9,693 nt of DNA from Bacteroidales bacterium (GTDB lineage: Bacteria > Bacteroidota > Bacteroidia > Bacteroidales > UBA932): contig WRBG01000066.1 in the NCBI GenBank assembly GCA_009784635.1, forward strand, positions 1 through 9,693, given 5' to 3'. The translations under genes and the position numbers were made by a program. Under the pieces are notes generated by a model that saw only the letters and a program-made list of their open reading frames with translations, ran no database searches and had not been told where the DNA came from. Position 1 is the stretch's first letter. Every line of letters begins with the position of its first letter. Shown one piece after another: positions 6,575 to 9,693 of this stretch.

Positions 6575-7014
6575 AGGTTGTCCAAGGCAAACCACTCGGC
6601 AAAGGAGTTGGGGGTTTCGTATAATCTGATGCTAAAGAGTTTTGCAGGCTCTGGAATGGCGGGCGCGAGCAAAGAAGCAAAATGGATGCAAAGCTGTTCG
6701 CAGGTGGGCTGAAAAGGCAATACCAATACGTTTTGGTATTCTTCCCTTAGGGCTTGGGTTAGAGGGGCGTCTTCGCGCAGCAGCAAGGCATGGTCAAATG
6801 GTTGAATAATAAGCAGATTTACTAATTCTTTAAGTGCGCCAAAATCCATAATCATCCCGTTTGTGGGATGGGCGGAGCGGTTGTCGGGAACGCCGGAAAC
6901 AGTTACCCGCAACAAGTAAGAATGACCGTGTATGTGGCGGCACTTTCCCTCGTATCCCCTAAGGGCATGGGCGCCCTCGAATCGGAACTCTTTGGTTAGT
7001 CGGATGATATTCAT
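6571..7014 (-). CDS. queD: 6-carboxy-5,6,7,8-tetrahydropterin synthase (QueD/PTPS family)
   Basis: QueD converts dihydroneopterin triphosphate to 6-carboxytetrahydropterin, the first committed step towards the 7-deazaguanine precursor (preQ0) of queuosine in tRNA. The 147-residue chain carries the zinc histidines H16 (FEGAH) and H29/H31 (HIHGHSY), the catalytic Cys C25 (GKCRH), the MDFGALK strand at 56-62, the D74-H75 pair (FDHALLL), PTCE at 103-106 and E133 in LYET. These favour QueD over eukaryote-type PTPS, though sepiapterin-type activity cannot be excluded from sequence alone. An upstream in-frame ATG at 7074 adds 20 residues that do not resemble the family and that span the likely promoter, so 7014 is chosen. 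It is the first gene of the queD-polA-GT-sigma-rsmG operon. No other queuosine genes are in the window. Confidence 0.93.
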   Translation of the reverse strand: MNIIRLTKEFRFEGAHALRGYEGKCRHIHGHSYLLRVTVSGVPDNRSAHPTNGMIMDFGALKELVNLLIIQPFDHALLLREDAPLTQALREEYQNVLVLPFQPTCEQLCIHFASLLAPAIPEPAKLFSIRLYETPNSFAEWFALDNL

Positions 7015-7038
7015 ACAGAGTGGTTCGGATGATGACCC

Positions 7039-7046
7039 CAAAGCTA
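7039..7046 (-). promoter_or_regulatory. Putative -7 element of the queD operon
   Basis: On the minus strand, TAGCTTTG (plus-strand CAAAGCTA) matches the Bacteroidota -7 consensus TAnnTTTG and lies about 25 bases upstream of the chosen queD start at 7014. No convincing TTTG is found at the expected -33 distance, so the promoter is either weak, dependent on an activator, or misassigned. Its position inside the longer in-frame extension of queD supports the shorter start. Confidence 0.4.
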
Positions 7047-7089
7047 CGTAAAAAAATCCGAATAGCGATTCCATCTAATAATTTGTAAT

Positions 7090-7125
7090 TAAATTTGCGA
7101 TTATGCTAATGATTTTCTAAATTTG
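7090..7125 (+). promoter_or_regulatory. Putative promoter of the aminotransferase gene
   Basis: TAAATTTG at 7118-7125 matches the -7 consensus TAnnTTTG, and TTTG at 7094-7097 lies exactly 20 bases upstream as a -33 element, the textbook Bacteroidota spacing. Transcription would start near 7132, leaving a leader of only about a dozen bases before the ATG at 7145. The upstream TTTG is itself the end of a second TAAATTTG (7090-7097), so two copies of the -7 word lie 28 bases apart in the same orientation. The second copy has no obvious -33 of its own. Confidence 0.65.
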
Positions 7126-7144
7126 CAAAAAAATATCTAACACC

Positions 7145-8344
7145 ATGGTTAAAGATTTAAACAGTGTCCTTTCGTTAAGCGCACGTAACATGAAGCGCTC
7201 TGCTATTCGCGATTTGCTTCATATAACCTCTCGTCCGGGAATGATTTCTTTTGCGGGCGGTTTTCCCGACCCCAATACCTTTCCCGTAGAGCAACTTAAA
7301 AGCATTATGCAGGATGTTTTGAACGAGGAAAGCGTATCTGCCCTCCAGTACGGCACCACCGAAGGCAACGTCCGCCTGAGGGAAGCCCTTGCGCAGCGCT
7401 ACCAAAAAGAGGGACTTCAAGTTACTAAAGATAACTTTTTGATTACCACCTCTTCTCAACAAGCTATTGACCTTGTGTCCAAAGTGTTTCTTGACCCGGG
7501 CGATACTTTGGTTTGCGGATTGCCCTCTTATTTAGGCGCTTTGCAGTCGTTTTCTGCCTATCAAGCCTGCCCCATTGGCATTCCCAAAGACGAGGAACTT
7601 AATACCGTGGTACGCGCCTTGATTGCCAGCGGTAAAAAGCCCAAATTTATCTACGCGATTCCCGATTTTCAGAATCCGTCCGGCGTTACGATGACCAAAG
7701 AACAAAGGCTTGAGGTGATAGATGTGGCTAAAAAGTACGACTTGTTGATTATAGAAGACAGTCCCTACAGAGAATTGCGCTTTGAGGGTGAGGCAGAACC
7801 CATGATGTATGCTTTGGACGATTCCAATCGGGTAATTACCTTGGGCACGTTTTCCAAGATTTTTGTTCCGGGCTTCCGTTTGGGCTGGATTATTGCTCAT
7901 CCCGATATTTTAGAAAAGTTAGTGGTTGCCAAACAGGCTACCGACCTTTGCGCCCCTGTTTTTGACCAGTGTGTGGCCGCCCGTTTTGTAGACAGCGGCG
8001 CTATGGATGACAACATCAAACTGACCATCGAAAATTACCGCAAGAAGCGCGAAAATATGTTGGCTGCATTTAGAAAATATATGCCTCAAGGCGTTAGCTG
8101 GACCGAACCCGATGGCGGCCTGTTCCTCTTTATGACCCTGCCTCCGCAGTTTGACGCTACGGAACTCTTTCACATGGCCATTCAAGAGAGCGTCGCTTTT
8201 GTTATCGGCGAAGCCTTCCACTGCGACGGCTCCGGTAAAAACACCCTAAGAATCAACTACTCTTACATGCCCGAAGACAGGGCGGAAGAAGGCGTCCGCC
8301 GCCTCGCCGCCGCTATCCGTAAAATGATGGGAGAGACGGCTTAA
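7145..8344 (+). CDS. PLP-dependent class I/II aminotransferase (LysN/2-aminoadipate or valine-pyruvate transaminase-like)
   Basis: A 399-residue fold-type I PLP enzyme that exchanges amino groups between an amino acid and a 2-oxo acid. Visible signatures are ISFAGGFPDPNTFP at 34-47 (substrate side), YGTTEG at 69-74, NPSG at 177-180, EDSPYRELRF at 204-213 (the PLP-binding Asp D205 and Tyr Y208), the Schiff-base lysine K238 in GTFSKIFVPGFRLGW with the phosphate-binding R245, and the substrate-carboxylate arginine R369 in LRINYSY. There is no N-terminal GntR-type DNA-binding domain, so it is a free enzyme rather than a MocR regulator. The closest recognised group is the LysN/AadA-like and valine-pyruvate type aminotransferases with broad specificity; the actual substrate cannot be read from the sequence. 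It is transcribed alone, divergently from the queD operon and convergently with the next gene. Confidence 0.94.
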   Translation: MVKDLNSVLSLSARNMKRSAIRDLLHITSRPGMISFAGGFPDPNTFPVEQLKSIMQDVLNEESVSALQYGTTEGNVRLREALAQRYQKEGLQVTKDNFLITTSSQQAIDLVSKVFLDPGDTLVCGLPSYLGALQSFSAYQACPIGIPKDEELNTVVRALIASGKKPKFIYAIPDFQNPSGVTMTKEQRLEVIDVAKKYDLLIIEDSPYRELRFEGEAEPMMYALDDSNRVITLGTFSKIFVPGFRLGWIIAHPDILEKLVVAKQATDLCAPVFDQCVAARFVDSGAMDDNIKLTIENYRKKRENMLAAFRKYMPQGVSWTEPDGGLFLFMTLPPQFDATELFHMAIQESVAFVIGEAFHCDGSGKNTLRINYSYMPEDRAEEGVRRLAAAIRKMMGETA

Positions 8345-8366
8345 TCATTGCGGTCGGGCTTTGGCT
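8345..8366. other. Convergent intergenic gap
   Basis: Only 22 bases separate the stop of the aminotransferase gene from the stop of the convergent envelope-protein gene. I see no stable hairpin with a T-tract in either direction. Termination of both transcripts must occur inside the opposing gene or by another mechanism. Confidence 0.6.
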
Positions 8367-9693
8367 CTATCTTATCCGTCCGGTTTTTCGTATAACAACA
8401 CCATCTGTGGTAATACCTTCCAATACTATGGAGTAGGTGGTGTTGGAGTCGGCGGTGTAAAATTCGATATGCGCCGCGCCGTCCGTTACTTGCACATTAG
8501 GTTTCCAGTAAACGGTGGTGCGCAGGTCGGGGCTTGAACTGTTGCGCTGCGCATCTGTTTCGTATTTGGGCGAATAAAATTCCGCAGCCCGCTTGTAGCC
8601 TGTGGGCGTAACCGTAGCCATGTGGAGGGTGGGCATACGTATTTGCGCTCCGCCCCAATCGGGGGTAATCAGTACGGCGCCGCCGGCTCCTTCTACGCCA
8701 AAAACATACGAGGTCGGAGCCGGCAACACCTCCACCCGCTTAATGGGAATACCTGCCAACATATCAAGAGGCAATTTCCATACATCGTCGTCAAACACAA
8801 TTAAAGCAGGTATTTGATGCATACCCAAAGGAAGAACAAACACAATTATCTCGAAGTCTTGTTCAATCACTCGTAGGTAGGGCATCTGTTTGAGTATATT
8901 AACAATGTCTATGGGATACCTGTCTATAACCACCTGCGGTGCTGCTCTACCCATGATTTCCGAAGAATAAATGGACCTCCCTTCTTCTTCCCTCCTTTGC
9001 GCCGTAACCACTGCCGCCGGTATCTCATAACTCCTTACTCCGTGTTCTTCCATATATTTTTGGTCTGATTTGGCTACATAATTGCTGAAGTTGGGGTCGG
9101 TAACTCTTGGACGTGCGGCTGTAGAATGAGTAGCGATGATGGGAAGCTCCGGATTCAAAGAAAGTTCCACACGCCGGTTTCGATAGGTGTGGGCGTGTAT
9201 TACATAGCGGGTGCTGTCGGGAAATTCAAAACCGGAAATGCGAAAGTTCCCGAATCTGTCGGTTTTGACCTCCTGCATAAACTCCAATTTGGGCGCCATC
9301 ATCCATACGGAACCGTCCCGTACCGCCCTGTCTGTCAATACTTCCTTTACGGAACCCGAAAATTCCTTACCACCTTCTATGTAACCGTTAGGCTCTTCCA
9401 TAATCCCTCTTGCCGCGGATGGAATATCGTACCTCCTCCAGCCCTGTGTGAGCATCAATGCGTCAAGGGATTCGGCTGCAACAGGGTCGTTACTCAGATA
9501 GTAGTTGGCGTCTTCTATATGTCCCCTAAGTTCGGACGATAACAGCAGGTAAGAAGCTATGGTCATGCTGCTGTCCGGAAGCAGGTCGCGGTCGTCGGTG
9601 ACGGAAACGGCAAAGGAACCGTTATTGTCATAACCTTCCGGAAGGTCGAGTTTAACCTCCACTTTTACCGGCATCCGTCTGCCGTAATCGGTC
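8367..9693 (-). CDS. Large MG2/TonB-plug-domain surface protein, partial (C-terminal part)
   Basis: The frame stays open to the right edge (it continues as TDYGRR before the first Met at 9674), so this is the C-terminal 442 residues of a longer protein; relatives are usually around 800-900 residues, with a signal peptide and alpha-2-macroglobulin-like MG2 domains before this point. Residues below count from the Met. An extracellular sandwich (about 1-82) ends in SLDALMLTQGWRRYD, a hallmark of the family. A regulatory beta-sandwich (about 102-172) includes TDRFGNFRISGFEFPDSTRY. A TonB-receptor plug-like domain follows (about 246-342: VNILKQMPYLRV, ALIVFDDDVW, VEVLPAPTSYVFGVEGAGGAVLIT), and then a terminal region (GYKRAAEFYSPKYETD, DLRTTVYWKP). 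No beta-barrel follows the plug. It probably acts in the outer membrane or periplasm, perhaps helping TonB-linked uptake, but the role of this family is not established. Confidence 0.82.
   Translation of the reverse strand, partial: TDYGRRMPVKVEVKLDLPEGYDNNGSFAVSVTDDRDLLPDSSMTIASYLLLSSELRGHIEDANYYLSNDPVAAESLDALMLTQGWRRYDIPSAARGIMEEPNGYIEGGKEFSGSVKEVLTDRAVRDGSVWMMAPKLEFMQEVKTDRFGNFRISGFEFPDSTRYVIHAHTYRNRRVELSLNPELPIIATHSTAARPRVTDPNFSNYVAKSDQKYMEEHGVRSYEIPAAVVTAQRREEEGRSIYSSEIMGRAAPQVVIDRYPIDIVNILKQMPYLRVIEQDFEIIVFVLPLGMHQIPALIVFDDDVWKLPLDMLAGIPIKRVEVLPAPTSYVFGVEGAGGAVLITPDWGGAQIRMPTLHMATVTPTGYKRAAEFYSPKYETDAQRNSSSPDLRTTVYWKPNVQVTDGAAHIEFYTADSNTTYSIVLEGITTDGVVIRKTGRIR

Noticed and set aside
7015..7074. 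20-residue N-terminal extension of QueD from the ATG at 7074
   Set aside because: The extra residues do not resemble the family and overlap the likely -7 element; the ATG at 7014 begins the family homology.
9126..9542. 138-codon plus-strand open frame opposite the envelope protein
   Set aside because: It is antisense to the regulatory beta-sandwich of the surface protein, with no recognisable product.
1..9693. CRISPR array, tRNA or rRNA gene, insertion sequence
   Set aside because: On reading both strands I found no regularly spaced repeats, no cloverleaf-like conserved arms, no rRNA signature and no transposase.

Overview
The window looks like chromosomal DNA from a member of the Bacteroidota, probably Bacteroidales or a close relative. 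Three things suggest this: recognisable Bacteroidota-type promoter elements (TAnnTTTG at -7, in one case with TTTG at -33), genes starting without clear Shine-Dalgarno sequences, and a large MG2/TonB-plug-type surface protein of a kind typical of this phylum. Order and species cannot be fixed from the sequence.

Layout, left to right. Bases 1-154 hold no gene. They contain a probable leftward promoter for a gene outside the window and a GC-rich hairpin. Bases 155-1548 (minus strand) hold an AbiE-type toxin-antitoxin pair: the antitoxin abiEi is upstream and overlaps the nucleotidyltransferase toxin abiEii by ATGA. The pair sits directly behind the 3' end of rsmG. Bases 1611-7014 (minus strand) form one compact housekeeping operon, in transcription order queD (tetrahydropterin synthase), polA (DNA polymerase I), a membrane family 2 glycosyltransferase, an ECF sigma factor and rsmG (16S rRNA methyltransferase). 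The junctions are ATGA, a 1-bp gap, ATGA and a 19-bp overlap. A divergent intergenic region at 7015-7144 carries promoter elements for queD (leftward) and for a class I/II aminotransferase (rightward, 7145-8344). The aminotransferase converges on the 3' part of a large envelope protein with MG2-like, regulatory beta-sandwich and TonB-plug-like parts, cut by the right edge.

The window is mostly ordinary core genome with one defence/TA insertion, and I see no clearly new multi-gene system. The best second-look items are: (i) PolA has lost every catalytic acidic residue of its 3'-5' exonuclease domain while its 5' nuclease and polymerase motifs are intact; (ii) the glycosyltransferase in the same operon has its DXD motif changed to E-A-H; (iii) an ECF sigma factor without a recognisable anti-sigma is translationally embedded between an envelope enzyme and rsmG; (iv) a repeat structure overlaps the abiE promoter and may be the AbiEi operator.

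The operon joins tRNA modification (queuosine), DNA repair/replication, envelope glycosylation, transcription control and rRNA modification. This is more likely a compact co-transcription unit than one pathway.
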